Positions 24,946 to 36,396 of a DNA stretch of 64,000 nucleotides are shown in pieces (position 1 is the stretch's first letter; each line of letters starts with the position of its first letter). The notes under the pieces were generated by a model. The model was not told the origin of the DNA. It saw nothing but the letters and a program-made list of their open reading frames with translations, and made no database searches. The stretch spans positions 521,115,451 through 521,179,450 of the forward strand of contig OZ010795.1 of assembly GCA_963932465.1 (NCBI GenBank). The letters run 5' to 3'. This stretch comes from Maratus speciosus. Lineage: Eukaryota; Arthropoda; Arachnida; Araneae; Salticidae. The position numbers and the translations under genes were made by a program.

Positions 24946-25475
24946 ACTTTTTCTTAAACTTCTTGGCGGTAATCTATCCGAATTGTTTTGTGTTATCCTT
25001 TAAAATAAGTATAAATGGTAACCACAGAAAATTATAATATTAGATTGTGATCGGATTTACGTCAGTATGTAAAATTTAACCTCGATTGGATATTGAAAGT
25101 GAGTTAAAGTTCGAGTGCAAAATTTGAACTGGAAAAACATACATACGATCGTTGAAGTTAAAGACTTAGAAAGATAACATAATTCTTGTTAAAAGAAATC
25201 ATGAGAGAAAACAGTCTCATATCCTTACAAAATAAAACATATGTTAAAATACAATTATTTTAATCAATCTTAAACTTAACAAGATTTAAATCAATCGTAA
25301 TGCTTGTACGGCATTTTTCAAAGCGCAGATACATGTAAAATAAGTTATCCAAATACTTTAAGCACTTAGTATATGACCACTCAAAGCATGGCGGAACTGA
25401 TCTGCGTTGAGATGCATTAAAGTGGTATTAGACATGCATTTTTAAACATTCATAACTCGATCAATTTTAATGTTA

Positions 25476-25718
25476 TATGAACGGGACTTTTTTTGTCTTA
25501 CTTGTCAGTGTAATAGGAAGATTTTATTAAATATAACTTAAGGACTGGGGGACCGTATAAAAAATTAAATTTCGTAATTTTGTAAGACTTGTTTTTCTTG
25601 ACTCAAATCGCTTTTAAAACAATTCTTTACGTTATTTAAACGATTTTTGTAATTAGAAGTATGCATCTAGGACCAACGGTTGCGAAAATAAAGTTTGGTC
25701 AGTTTTACGTGGACACAC
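25476..25718 (-). repeat. Right terminal inverted repeat of the 4-kb transposon
   Basis: Inverted counterpart of 21680-21925. It reads ACGGGACTTTTTTTGTCTTA at the inner edge and ends GTTTTACGTGGACACAC before a TA microsatellite. Confidence 0.85.
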
Positions 25719-26804
25719 TATATATATATATTAATCATAAGTAATATTTATCATAAATATCATGCTTTAATTTTTAAATACATTGCAATTGAAGAAAATA
25801 CTTTAAAGACAATAAATCTGTTGATATTACATTTCATTAATCATTTGTTACTTACAGCTGTTTCTCCAAAGTATATGTGTGTATTACAAAGTTTATCAGA
25901 ATAATGAATGATGTCTTTATGGATTAGCTAAGGAATATGTTACTACTAAGAAATATGAAACATTAGGAAGTGTCAAAATATTTGCGATCTCATTGCGATT
26001 TCAACCGTTTTACAAGACAACATTACGGATGGCTTTCAAGATGCATTTATTAGAGAAAAGCCTGCATAAAGTTTTAGCTTTTCCAAAATATATTATGACA
26101 TGTCATATTGATTGATTGTCTGTTTCCGGTGGATATATATGAAAATTTCAGCACGTCAAACCCGTGAAACGGTATTCGAGAAATACATTTTATTTATCAT
26201 ATACAGAAACAACTGTCATTAGTTAAAGGAATGATATAAAATTATTTAATTTATAGTGAAGAATTAATGAAGGTCTTTAAATACTTTGAGATATTCAGTG
26301 CTATATTTTATGTTAAAATAATTATCGACTGAGAAGATTTAAAGTAACTAATATAATTTTAGTTATAATATCTAGCGTATACAGAAAGCATCATTGCAAT
26401 TTAAACTTTTTTACAAACACGCTGATGAACTGAACAGATCAAAGTATCGGAAGTAGTAAAATATATGTTCCACAGTTTTTTGCACCAATAAATATATCTC
26501 AATATGTTCACCATTAGTTACACGAAGCACGTGAAAGCGAAAACAGTCGACGTTTTCTTCTGAATAGCCGCCCTTGGAGACCAGTTTGGTATCCATTAAA
26601 ATTTATATTTGTGAAAGTATTCTAAGCATTGTATCATGTTACTTCTATTCGTAATTCCATTTACTTGGACTCCCTTAAACATAATTCATATAAAACCTTA
26701 AGCTACTATTAGTATCTGTTGCATTAAAATATCCCAATTTGTTGATTTTCTGTAAGCAACTAAACTCTGTTTAAATTGAAAGTCTATGGAAATTTGGAGA
26801 AGTA
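25719..26804. other. AT-rich DNA, no gene seen; shares a short repeat with the right end of the window
   Basis: About 80 bases at 25841-25925 (TTTGTTACTTACAGCTGTTTC, then ATTACAAAGT and AGAATAATG) match 63891-63955. It is a diverged dispersed repeat of unknown type. No coding evidence elsewhere in the stretch. Confidence 0.5.
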
Positions 26805-26945
26805 CAGTTGAGTCTCACTATAACGGAACTCCATACATCGAATTTCTCTATATAATGAATTTTTAGTAGGAACGGTACCTTTTCCCACTATCTCATTAAA
26901 AACAGTCTCCATTTAGCGAAATATCTATCTCCAAATAACGATTTT
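26805..26945 (+). mobile_element. Tigger/pogo-like terminal fragment
   Basis: After TA at 26803 the sequence reads CAGTTGAGTCTCACTATAAC, then repeated CTCTATATAATGAA- and CTCCATTTAGCGAAAT-like phrases. This is typical of pogo/Tigger ends (Tc1/mariner superfamily, TA target). Only one end is visible and no transposase is attached. Confidence 0.55.
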
Positions 26946-27599
26946 TTTTCATAAAATATTCTTTATTTATTTAGTTTTAAAAAAGCTTCCAAATCACATG
27001 GAATCAATTTTCCACCACTGATTCCTGATTTATTGTTCAGTGTTGAGTTTTTTATCTTAATTTTCTACCTTGAATCTCCTTATTCTGTATGTCCAATGAA
27101 TTCATCTCCACGGCCTCCCACATACCTTCCAACATTTTTCTTAAAACAGTGTCTATTGGATTGTTACCCATATACAGTGAGATCAGAAAGGCAATTGAAG
27201 TTTAAGAGGAATGAGATCAAAGATCATTCAGAAGGTTAAATTAGAAAAATAAACTCTCTTTTAATTAAGCACGACAAGTCGATAGTCGTAATATTCACTG
27301 CCTGAAAGCTCCTGAGATCCACTGGCATGACACGTGACCTGATGTGCCCAAAAAACGTGGGCGAGAAAGTAGGCGCAAGCACGCTATTGCTCGAATGAAA
27401 AATTCTCCCTCGACAGTTTCAGCCGCGAGAGCATATCACTCTCGCCATTTATAACACGTTTTCAACACCAAAAAAAAAAAAAAAATCCAAAGATCCAAAC
27501 TAAAGCTCTCACCCTTACAGTTAGAGTAGATGTTTATTGTTGCTGGCTTTCTTTAGTGTGAAAGATTCACTAAACTTAATCTATTTGACTGCTTTTTTT
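26946..27599. other. Mixed-composition DNA with an A-tract, no gene seen
   Basis: GC content rises from about 27260. GCACGACAAGTCGATAGTCG and GGGCGAGAAAGTAGGCGC are distinctive but unassigned. A run of A at about 27470-27485 could be a retroposon tail. Open frame 27033-27239 is not recognised. Confidence 0.4.
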
Positions 27600-28712
27600 A
27601 CTGCTTCTGCAAAAAATGTCTCCAAGGAACCGCATAAATCTCTGTGATAACATGGGGGTCCCACACCCCAGACCTAGGCTCTCACAAGCCCATTTGCCCC
27701 CGCTTGGAACTACCCGAGAGACAAACCACGCGACGCGTCCCGAAGGTCGCCGCCAGGTATGCCCCATCAAGGTAGCTCTCACGAAAGCTCCGGCCAGACC
27801 GGTGCACTGCCCAGTGCACGTCACTCCGGTTATTCTCAAAAATAGATGAATTGGACCCATACGACAATCTTCACCACCCAGCTAGAAGAGCCATATGGTC
27901 TTTTCTCTTGGTTACCCGACCCGGTACTTCCCGACAGCCCACGGGAACCAAACACCTATAAAGGAATCGGGCCCATGAATCTACACGAGCTGGAGTTACT
28001 TTAGGGAGGGCCCACAAGATCAACTACCATTATCCGGCAAAGACATATATGCGGGCCAACCGATAGGACAAGGAGGTGCCCGTAGCTAATAAGCCCTCAT
28101 GGGTCAGGGAAAATCCCTCCTGACGCCAAAGACGACGCCTTGCTCGGGGGATCATGAAGAAGCCTCTAGCGGAATCCGAGGAGACAAGGTAACTCCTCCT
28201 CTGACGACATAGTCACCGCCTCGCTAGTGGTTTCCCCCCCCCCAGTCTCTCGGTTCAGCTTACGGAGCTCTCCTCGCGGCTCACACAAAACCCCGCTAGA
28301 GACCAGACTAGACGGGAACGGAAAGCTCCACCTAGACGGGATAGACCCCGTCTCGCTAGGGGGTTTGGAGGGTCTGGAGTCCCGCCGGTTCCCCACAACT
28401 CGTTTCCACCTGAAAGTCGAGAAGCCCCCGGAGGCCGGCAAAAGCCCAGCCCCAACAACCTTAACTCACGGCCGTCGAGGGTACCAAAGCACGAATGCTC
28501 CTGATCCCCTGCAATGACCGACCGCTATCTGTTAGTTGAGTTCAAAAGTTAGTTTGAGGCACCGCTAGTTCTTCACCACTGGGCGCGGCAACCTCCAGTA
28601 GCGCAAAGACACGCAGGATCTGAGGGTCGGACCAAGTGTTACTCCAAGGTTCGAAGCGCCGCCGCATTAGTCGGAGAGCCTCCGGCCCGGTTCTCTGCGG
28701 AGATAGTTTTCA
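27600..28712. other. GC- and CpG-rich block of unknown origin
   Basis: About 1.1 kb with a composition very unlike its surroundings, rich in CpG (for example CGCGACGCGTCCCGAAGGTC at 27729) and with a C-tract at about 28231-28240. Edges are abrupt, with AT-rich DNA on both sides. Open frames run through it on both strands (27576-27860, 28166-28441, 28227-28517), as expected from few AT-rich stops. None carries a motif I know. I checked by eye for 18S, 5.8S and 28S rRNA signature words and saw none. Possibilities are the 5' part of a LINE, a GC-rich repeat, or a promoter CpG island. Confidence 0.55.
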
Positions 28713-28929
28713 ATAGCGGATTTTTTGGCGGATAATACCGGATAATTTTCCATACATATTTTTTTTAATAATTAATTTTTTAACATATAATTTTCAGACT
28801 ATCATTAACGATATTTTTCTGTAGAAATAATTTTATGCCACATATTTTTGTGACACATTTTTTTGTGCATTTTATATGTTTTAAGATGTATATAACATTA
28901 AGTTTATAATACAATGTTATGTTTTAATT

Positions 28930-29130
28930 TCACGTATAAAATAAATATATAAAATATGAAATTATATATATAAGTATAAACCATTTATTTATATGTATAA
29001 ATAATATGTATTTATACATGTATATCTAAATATATATATAATTACATATATAGTATATATATATACATATACTATATATATATATATATATATATACATA
29101 AATAATACATATATAATTTTCATAATATAG
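28930..29130. repeat. (TA)n-rich microsatellite tract
   Basis: Alternating TA and TATG/TACA runs, purest at about 29036-29100. The open frame on the minus strand (28989-29210) simply translates the microsatellite. Confidence 0.8.
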
Positions 29131-29209
29131 AAGTATATGTTTATAAAAACCATGTTTTTCTGCAATCTTGAAAATTTATGTAAGAAGCTAAAACGGCCCT
29201 TCGACGCCA

Positions 29210-30290
29210 TTTTGAATTAATCCGCCATTCGCATCAACCAGAACAGGATATGGAACTGTTCCCAATTTTAGCTTAGTAGGAAAACACATAACACAGTTGA
29301 AGCAATTTCTACCAATAGACGGAAATGTATATGAATCCATTTTTACAGCCCTGTTTGTTACATACAAATTTTTATACACCACATATTAAACTGAAATTTA
29401 AGCAAAAACATGCTTAAACTACTGAAATCAAATTCTAGAAATTACTATCCATATGTAGATACGTATACAATTCTTTGCATAGCCCTGTATATCGTTTATT
29501 TATGTGCTGCAAAGTACCTCTTTGTGTACTAAATGTAGTTGAGCTTGTAAAAGCATAACTCAAAAGAAAAAAAAAACCTTTAAGCAATTTCCGCTCATTC
29601 TCAGTAATGCTTACGAATTATTATAATTATCCCTGTGTATGATCAATAGAATATCTGCACACCACATAGTATTAAAAAATGTAGATAAACTTAACGTCGC
29701 ATACCATGTATGAAAACGCACTTTCAGCAATCATCCCTAAAATGCAAAACTTCGAATACAGTATTATATTAGGAATATTTTTGTGTCCCTGTAAATAAGC
29801 CATAAATACAGTGCACATCACTAATGCACTACTGCAATCCTCTTACCGTAGTCCTCAGCAACGTATATGAATTCCAGCATGTTTGAAATATTGCAACATA
29901 TACACTTCGAAAAGAACTCTGTGTAGACCTTGTGTGATCCTGTGCCTAATTGATAAATGCTTTGCCCGCTTTTTTCTACTGAAAGCATGTATTTGTGCAT
30001 CTCAGAAATTTATGTAAATTCCATTACGTTTGTACCGGAGTGACATTAGACTACGCCGCAACTTATTTTCCTACATAGACCATAATAAAACTGAATATTT
30101 GTGAGTTTCTCTGTACCCTTGTTGAAATTTCTCAGCATAATATATTCTATAGTAACCATATTCTAGTGCACTTCAATAATATATATAAATTAAATTATGT
30201 TTAATCTATTGTAACTCTATTTAAATGCACTGCAAATGATAACATAATGTAAGAGAATACTTTTGAGTGCGCCTGTAAATGAAATGTGAA
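29210..30290 (+). repeat. Dispersed monomeric repeat A, copy 2
   Basis: Diverged copy of the repeat at 59400-61440. Monomer-end phrases (A/G)GCCCTGTNT or variants recur at about 29348, 29482, 29630, 29785, 29938 and 30269. They are spaced about 134-170 bases apart, less regularly than in the 59-kb copy. Non-coding. Confidence 0.6.
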
Positions 30291-32500
30291 TGGAACGTAA
30301 TTCGTTTATAAATACCGAATGTCCCAAGGTGAGACTCAATGACGTATATCAGTTACATGGCAATCCGAGCATATTTACATTGTTAAAAACATCGTTTGAA
30401 GAATCGCGGCAGACTTTTCTTAATGTTTTCAGATTTATATATTTGTGGTGCCAAAAGCTAATTTCGATTAAGTTTTGTAAGCTTCAAATCGAAATATATT
30501 GCATTAGGACAGTGGAATGGAACACACATTTGAGAGAGATTGTTGCCCATGATATATGTACACGAGAAAATGGAAAAATCGGTGGACTTAATAAAAATGT
30601 AGAAGCAGATTGACAATCTATATTCAACAGAAGTAAAAGCAATGTAGGATCCCAGCAAATACACACCTTTCGGCACACGATTGGACCGCAGCCGGCAGTG
30701 TCGGTTAAGTATCGTCATCGGCACAGTGGTTTCGGTGAAGTGTAGCCAGTATGTCGTAACTGAAACTTAAGAATCTGCTTTTTTGACTGCTGGATACCGC
30801 AATCGGTCCCCTTATGGTTAAATACTGGCAATCGATTGACTCGGGCAAGTAACGCAGGTCCGATATATCATTTCTGTTAGTGATCCGATTAGATTTGACA
30901 ACGTCGGTCGGTCCGAATTCGGAATATTTAATATTTCGAAACATTTTTTAATATTTCCATTCAAGTTCGAGATTATTTGAGAATATTAAATATATTTTTA
31001 AAATTAAGGGGTTTTATATATTTTCCTACTTTTCTTCAAGGAATCGTTATAAAGATATGAAATAAAACTGTTATTTTTTTTCTATTCTTATGCATTATAT
31101 ATCCGTGTGTGATAAATAAAAGATGTTATTGGAGAAATAAAATTATTTAATATATATATATTTCACATATTTCATATAAAATTCTAACAGTGATGTATAG
31201 AAAAATTGTCAAAAATAGCTTATACTTATTTATTTTAAAATATTGCTTTTGAATTCATTTTAAAAAGGACCTACAGTATGTTTGAATCGTCAAAAGAATT
31301 TTTTTAATCGATCCTTAAAATTATTATTCATTATAAACTTATCGCAAAAAAAAAAAAAAATCATTAGTTAATTCAATATATTTTCTAAGTATATATTCAT
31401 ATATTCATTTTAAAAGCAATAGCTAAGTTCCTTATTTTATTTAAAAATCTAATTACTCAAAAGTTTTTAAAATAATTTTACAAGCTATAAAAATATAAAA
31501 AAATCTGCCCATATTTTTAGCATTGGAATTTAAAAGAAAGATCCATAAATCTCCCCCTTTTAAAAAATTATTTACTAAACAAATAAAAAGTTAAATTAAT
31601 ATTTCTATTTTATTTTAAGATTAAAATATGTTGATACGTAAAAGAATTTATATTGCTACGTAACCATTAAAAATATGTTCAACATTAAATCATCAAATGA
31701 CAGAAAATGAATTCCTATTCTAATTAAAAGTGATTAATTACCAACTTAATTTTTTAATAAAATTAGTTTTTCCATGTTACAAATATATATTTATTAAATT
31801 AACACACCTAATTACATTATAATTTTAAATTAGAAAATTGTATTAACAGAAGAACCTACAAAATTCTCTCATTTTATTGCATTTTTAAGCTTTCTTAAAT
31901 TTATAAGATTCAGAAATCTCCCCAATCTAAAAAAATACCTACCAAAAGAAGAAAAAATACATTAATTAATATTTTTTATTTTATTTTAAAATAAAAAAAA
32001 TGTTGATAAGTAATAAATCAATATTGCAACATAATCATAAAAATATGGTCTACTTTAAATCATCAAAAGACATAAAGTAAATTCTTATTCTAATTAGAAG
32101 TTATTAATTACCAACTTATTTATTAAAATCAATTTTCCCATGTAAAAAAAAAAACAACATATTTTATATATTAACGCAACGTATGATTCCTAATATGAAA
32201 ATTTTATTAACTGAACAAAACCTCTAAAAATAATTATTATTTTTTAAATAATGATTCTTAAATTTATAAGAAAACCAAATCGTTTGCTTTAAATAATTCG
32301 CTAAGATGTTTATTTCATTCATTTAAATATTAATTAACTTTTAAATACACGAGCATAAAACCAATACAAAAAAAAAAAAAGATCTTTAAAAGCATTTAAA
32401 TATTCAAATTTCCCCATCTACCATTTACCTACAATGGCAAACCATCACTTAACGAAATGTTTCCCACTTATTACCCCCACAGAATTCTCTCCTCAGCAAG
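30291..32500. other. No recognisable gene; 30290-30945 less AT-rich, remainder very AT-rich
   Basis: Open frames at 30290-30613 (plus, 107 codons) and 30705-30944 (minus, 79 codons, containing DISDLRYLPESIDCQYLTIR) lie in slightly GC-richer DNA. I recognise no family and both lack neighbouring exons, so I leave them uncalled. 30950-32430 is homopolymer-rich. Diverged blocks around 31610-31800 and 31970-32160 look like a duplicated segment (both contain ATATGTT/AATGTTGATA and CATCAAA(T/A)GACA words). Confidence 0.4.
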
Positions 32501-32575
32501 CATCAGTGGTCAAGTGGTTAAGTTGTTTACGTTCTGTCCTTGGGTTCGTCAGATCGAACCCAACCTCTTGTATTG
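32501..32575 (+). repeat. tRNA-like SINE head (degenerate)
   Basis: Contains a box-A-like AGTGGTCAAGTGGTTAAG and a box-B-like AGATCGAACCC. The spacing suits a tRNA-derived promoter, but the arms do not fold into a good cloverleaf. Probably a SINE fragment rather than a functional tRNA. Confidence 0.45.
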
Positions 32576-32759
32576 GTGAAATATGCTCCTTTGAAATATT
32601 AACAAATGAACATTAATTTTAACACTATTCTAACCATATTATTGGCCATTTTATGGTCAGAATGTAGTTAAATTATACTTATGAAACCGTGTTTTTCAAA
32701 AAACGGTCGAATGACCTGCCAGAATGCTGCAAAATTTTTAACAGTGTAACATAATGTTT

Positions 32760-33152
32760 TACGTTGCTTTGCTGCTGAGCTGTCGGAGGAAATTCTATTT
32801 TTTGTTCAATTCGAATGTGAAAGAAAATTTCATTTTGATCGCTGATAACTTACGCTCTGTTTAACTGATTTTCATGAAATTTACATTATGAGTTAGACAA
32901 CGTTTGGAGGATGGAATTCAATCGTTTTATGTTGATTAGTCTCAGATTTATGCGAGGAAGTTCTGTAATTAGGCCAATACGATTATGAGATATATTAGAT
33001 TATTTAAATCGTTTAACTATCGGATTTTGACGGGAAATATTAGTTGGATAAACTATGCAAAAAAAAAAAAAATATGTAAAAATTACATGTAAAATTTGTA
33101 TTCCGAATTGAAAACTTGCATGCTACGTGAGCGGAGCCTCTGGCAAAGCTAG
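32760..33152 (+). mobile_element. Helitron-like fragment with 3' terminus
   Basis: Ends GAGCGGAGCCTCTGGCAAAG, then CTAG at 33149-33152 followed by T. A GC-rich imperfect hairpin before CTAG-T in AT-rich sequence is typical of arthropod Helitron 3' ends. The 5' limit is approximate. Non-coding. Confidence 0.5.
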
Positions 33153-33484
33153 TATCATGGAAGACCGTAGTATTCCGAGTGACGCAGCTTAAGCCTAAAA
33201 TCATAGCATAGAATTCGATATATACGAACTCATATATACGGCTAACTCGACATCAAAGAAAACGCGAAAAGCCGCCATTTAATAACTCAGCAGCTACAGG
33301 CCACACTGTTCTGATTTTTTTAGAACTGTCTTACATCTGCAGTCTAATCCTATTCTGAAATTTTTACATTTCTACGTGTTGTATATTTTGAGATCTAAAT
33401 AGCCATTTTTAAAGCGAAAGCGATGGAACGCGATGGAAGAAATTCCTAATGTCAAAATCTGGAAAATCGCCCGGGCGATTTTCT

Positions 33485-33700
33485 TTAAATTGATATATAA
33501 TAGGAATCTGTTTTATGTGAAGGGAATAAGATAACATTTGTTTCCGGGAAAACTCTAATTTTCTTTATAATTCACATTTTTTCCACCGAAAATGATCTTA
33601 TTAAATTTAATATATAATATGAATCTATTTTAGATGAACCGAATAAGACCATGTTTGTTTCCAGGAAGACTCTTATTCCTTTTATAATAAGCATGAAAAA
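33485..33700 (+). repeat. Degenerate tandem duplication (~117-bp unit)
   Basis: Two units start TTAAATTGATATATAATAGG and TTAAATTTAATATATAATAT. Each continues with GGAATAAGA/CGAATAAGA and TTTGTTTCC(G/A)GGAA. Non-coding. Confidence 0.5.
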
Positions 33701-33814
33701 TTGGACTATATTTTTCCACTATTTATGGGAATTTCACCGAAATTGCGCCTACTGTATTCATGCGCTTAATTTCTTCTGATCAACGCTTAGTGGAAAGTTT
33801 ACGAACCTTCCATA

Positions 33815-33875
33815 GCTCAGTCGGTTAAGTGCGGGCCTCGCAGTACATAGGCCGCGAGGTCTGACCTCTTTGAAG
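33815..33875 (+). repeat. tRNA-like sequence (pseudogene or SINE head)
   Basis: TAGCTCAGTCGGTTAAG is a near-perfect box A, but the expected box B is degraded to GAGGTCTGACCTC. There is no complete cloverleaf, so a functional tRNA is unlikely. Confidence 0.5.
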
Positions 33876-34051
33876 AAGTAAGCATATTTTATTTTATTAT
33901 TTTTTTTTATCAAGGTAAATTTGATTTTATGTTTCTATAAAAATGTATTTATTTATTTTGATTTTTTTTCTTTAAGAGTTTCACATATCACTATTTCATG
34001 ACAATTTAAAATAGTAAAAATAGTAAGTAATAGTAAAACAGAGTAAAAATA

Positions 34052-34240
34052 CTGTAAAATCTGTATAAGGCGGACTCTATGTAAGCCGGAAATCTGCCTA
34101 CCGCGGAAAGGCTTTCAAGCCCCGTCGAATCCATTGAAAATAACATTAATACGGGCTCCATAAGCCGGAATCTGCCTAACGTGGAAACGGAAAGGATTTT
34201 AAGGTCCGCCGAAAGCCAATTTTTATATAAGAGGGAAAAA
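34052..34240 (+). mobile_element. Tigger/pogo-like terminal fragment
   Basis: CTGTAAAATCTGTATAAGGC followed by repeated GCCGGAATCTGCCTA phrases (34085 and 34162) resembles the end of a Tigger-like element inserted at TA. No partner end was found. Confidence 0.5.
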
Positions 34241-34926
34241 AGAATATTTTAAAACCGAAAAGCATTCGGTAAATGGAACTTTAAAACTGATAGATAGATC
34301 AAATACATATAATAAATAAATACATATAAATTACAAATATAAATAAAAGCAAATTTTTACGCATTCATTTGTTTACAGTGAGAGAATTTTAATTTTGAAA
34401 TTTTTCAGATTTAATAATAAGGAAATGGAAATACGCAGTTTGTATTTGTACAATCTACAACAGTTTCTTTTAATTTACAATTTTTAACACAGATAAATTT
34501 CTGTTTTTATACGGTACATAAATTTAAATTATGCGTTTTTATTTTTTCCATTACCCTTATAATAAAAAAGAAAAAAAAATCTGGCCTTAATTCTTCCATT
34601 ACCTTTATAATAAAAAAAATAATAATAATAAATACATGCTGTTATTCTAACTGTAAATGGAAGACTACGAGATTTTAAAAAAATGTCATACATTCAAAGT
34701 TTAAAAAAGTAAATTTAAAAAGAAATTTAAATGTTTAAAATTTTTTAAATATTTGTACTGTTGCATAAATTGGCATGCAAATAAATTGCAGTTTTATATT
34801 TGGGGGAGGGAGAGGGGCTCAAAGAGAGGTTTATTAAACCATCTCTTTAAATCAAAAGAGCATAAAATGCAAAATTTGTGATGTAAATTAATTTTTTTAA
34901 ATGTATTTAAGTTATTTTTTAATTTT
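34241..34926. other. AT-rich DNA, no gene seen
   Basis: Homopolymer-rich. A duplicated phrase ATTCTTCCATTACCTTTATA versus TTTTTCCATTACCCTTATAA lies at about 34543-34613. Nothing coding. Confidence 0.5.
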
Positions 34927-34951
34927 ACAACAACAACAACAACAACAACAA
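34927..34951. repeat. (CAA)n microsatellite
   Basis: An uninterrupted run of about eight CAA triplets. Confidence 0.95.
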
Positions 34952-34968
34952 ATACCTTGTAAACTTTC

Positions 34969-35435
34969 ATGTATTCACAGAAAAAAATAAACTAAATAAA
35001 ACCTGAAATTAAATAATTCAGTTGGCTAAATAAATTTTAAAACCATTGCCTAGTATTAAAAAAATACAAGGTACAAAATATAATTAAAATATGTTTCTGA
35101 AATAATTTAAGTTGCTAGTTAAATACATCAATAATTAAATGATTTTCTGCATGGTGTCGCCAACTGTTGGCTAAATTAAGCATTAACAATAAATGGGAAA
35201 TGTATTCACAGAAAAAATTAAGTTAAATAAAACCTCAAATTAAATAATTCAGTTGGCTAACTAAATTATTAAACCGTTGCCTAGCATTAAAAATTTCAAG
35301 GTACAAAATATAATTAAAGTCTGTTTTTGAAGTAATTTAAGTTACTGGTTACATGATTAGTTAAATACAACAATAATTAAATGCTTCTCTGCATGGAATC
35401 GCCATGTATTGGCTAAATTCGGCATTAACAGTAAA
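34969..35435 (+). repeat. Tandem duplication of a ~231-bp unit
   Basis: ATGTATTCACAG starts both units (34969 and 35200). AATAATTCAGTTGGCTAA, AAGGTACAAAATATAATTAA, CTGCATGG and GCATTAACA occur in the same order in each. Divergence is moderate. Non-coding. Confidence 0.8.
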
Positions 35436-36396
35436 TGGGGGGGATATCACAATAAAAATTGTTTTTCAATATTGGGACCAATAATAATGTATTTTATGCA
35501 TTTTATACAGTTGTATCCAGTAAATCTAATATCCTACCACCCCAATACATCTAAAAATTGAACATATATTAAGGAAAAAAACGTTAAACTGCTTTTCAAG
35601 TTCAGTTGTTAATGCCCTTTTTAAACCATGCATAATTATGATTTATAATAAACCTATAAAGATGCAATTAAATGAAAACCCAAATTAGGTGATAATACGC
35701 AGTGATTAAAAATCTTAATATTTCAGAACAAGACCTAATTTACAATTTTAAAAATGCAGTTAGAGTTGTGAAAGAAGTACCTAACAATTTAACAATATTT
35801 TAACATTTTTTTTTAACTCTATGTGTGTTAAATACATTTACATCCTTTCTTTTTTTATAATTCTTGTCTGTAATGCAGCAGTAAAAAAATGCTTTCTTTA
35901 TTTCTAGTTATTCATTTTTGAATCATTTTAAATGTAATCATCTTTTATTACTGACTTAAAGTACAAGGAGGGGGGGGGGGGGGTATGTGATTTTTCACAT
36001 TTGGTAAATAGAGATATATTATTCACATTTTATCTCATATTGAAAATCTAAATCCCACATCCTTCAAAATTTTCATTCCATCACACTTTGTCCTGCCTTC
36101 CATTTCTAATTAGCTTTGCATATCAATTTTTGATACTGAAAACTGAAAATCTAGACACACGGCAGTGTGTCAGCCAAGTTCGCCTGACATAGCCGTGTGT
36201 TATTTACACGAACCATTTCGAGCTGTTTTCATCTAATTTCAATGCTCTACAACTGTAAATCTATGAGACCTACGTACTTGTTATAAGAAATGAGTAGTAA
36301 GGCCACCCTAATTACCTAAAATCCAAAATTTTATAAATAACGCATGATTAGTTTCCGAGATAATGACATTTGAAAATGTCTGATATCCGATAATTT
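35436..36396. other. AT-rich DNA with a G-tract and one hairpin, no gene seen
   Basis: A run of about 16 G lies at 35968-35983. A GC-rich hairpin, CACACGGC..GTGTCAG against CTGACA..GCCGTGTG, spans 36156-36202. Its role is unknown. No coding evidence. Confidence 0.5.

Larger units (their letters stand above)
21680..25718 (+). mobile_element. ~4.0-kb DNA transposon with long terminal inverted repeats
   Basis: About 245 bases at 21680-21925 are inverted at 25476-25718. Shared words include TTTATTTTCGCAACCGTTGG, TCCTAGATGCATACTT, ACTGACAAGTAAGACAAAAA and GTCCCGTT. The termini read GGGTACCCACG (left) and GTGTGTCCACG (right, inverted). The insertion is in a TA microsatellite, so any duplication is unreadable. 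Inside are several copies of a ~150-base subterminal repeat around a decayed transposase-like gene (22930-24115). The inverted repeats retain obvious identity while the gene is broken. I cannot name the superfamily. Confidence 0.85.

Noticed and set aside
27576..28517. Overlapping open frames on both strands of the GC-rich block
   Set aside because: Long frames are expected where AT-rich stop codons are rare. Arginine/proline-rich translations in several phases show no domain.
27600..28712. Ribosomal RNA gene fragment
   Set aside because: GC content suggested rDNA, but none of the conserved 18S, 5.8S or 28S words I looked for is present on either strand.
30705..30944. 79-codon minus-strand frame with a more protein-like composition
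   Set aside because: It could be an isolated exon, but no splice-linked partner or known domain was found. I prefer not to call it.
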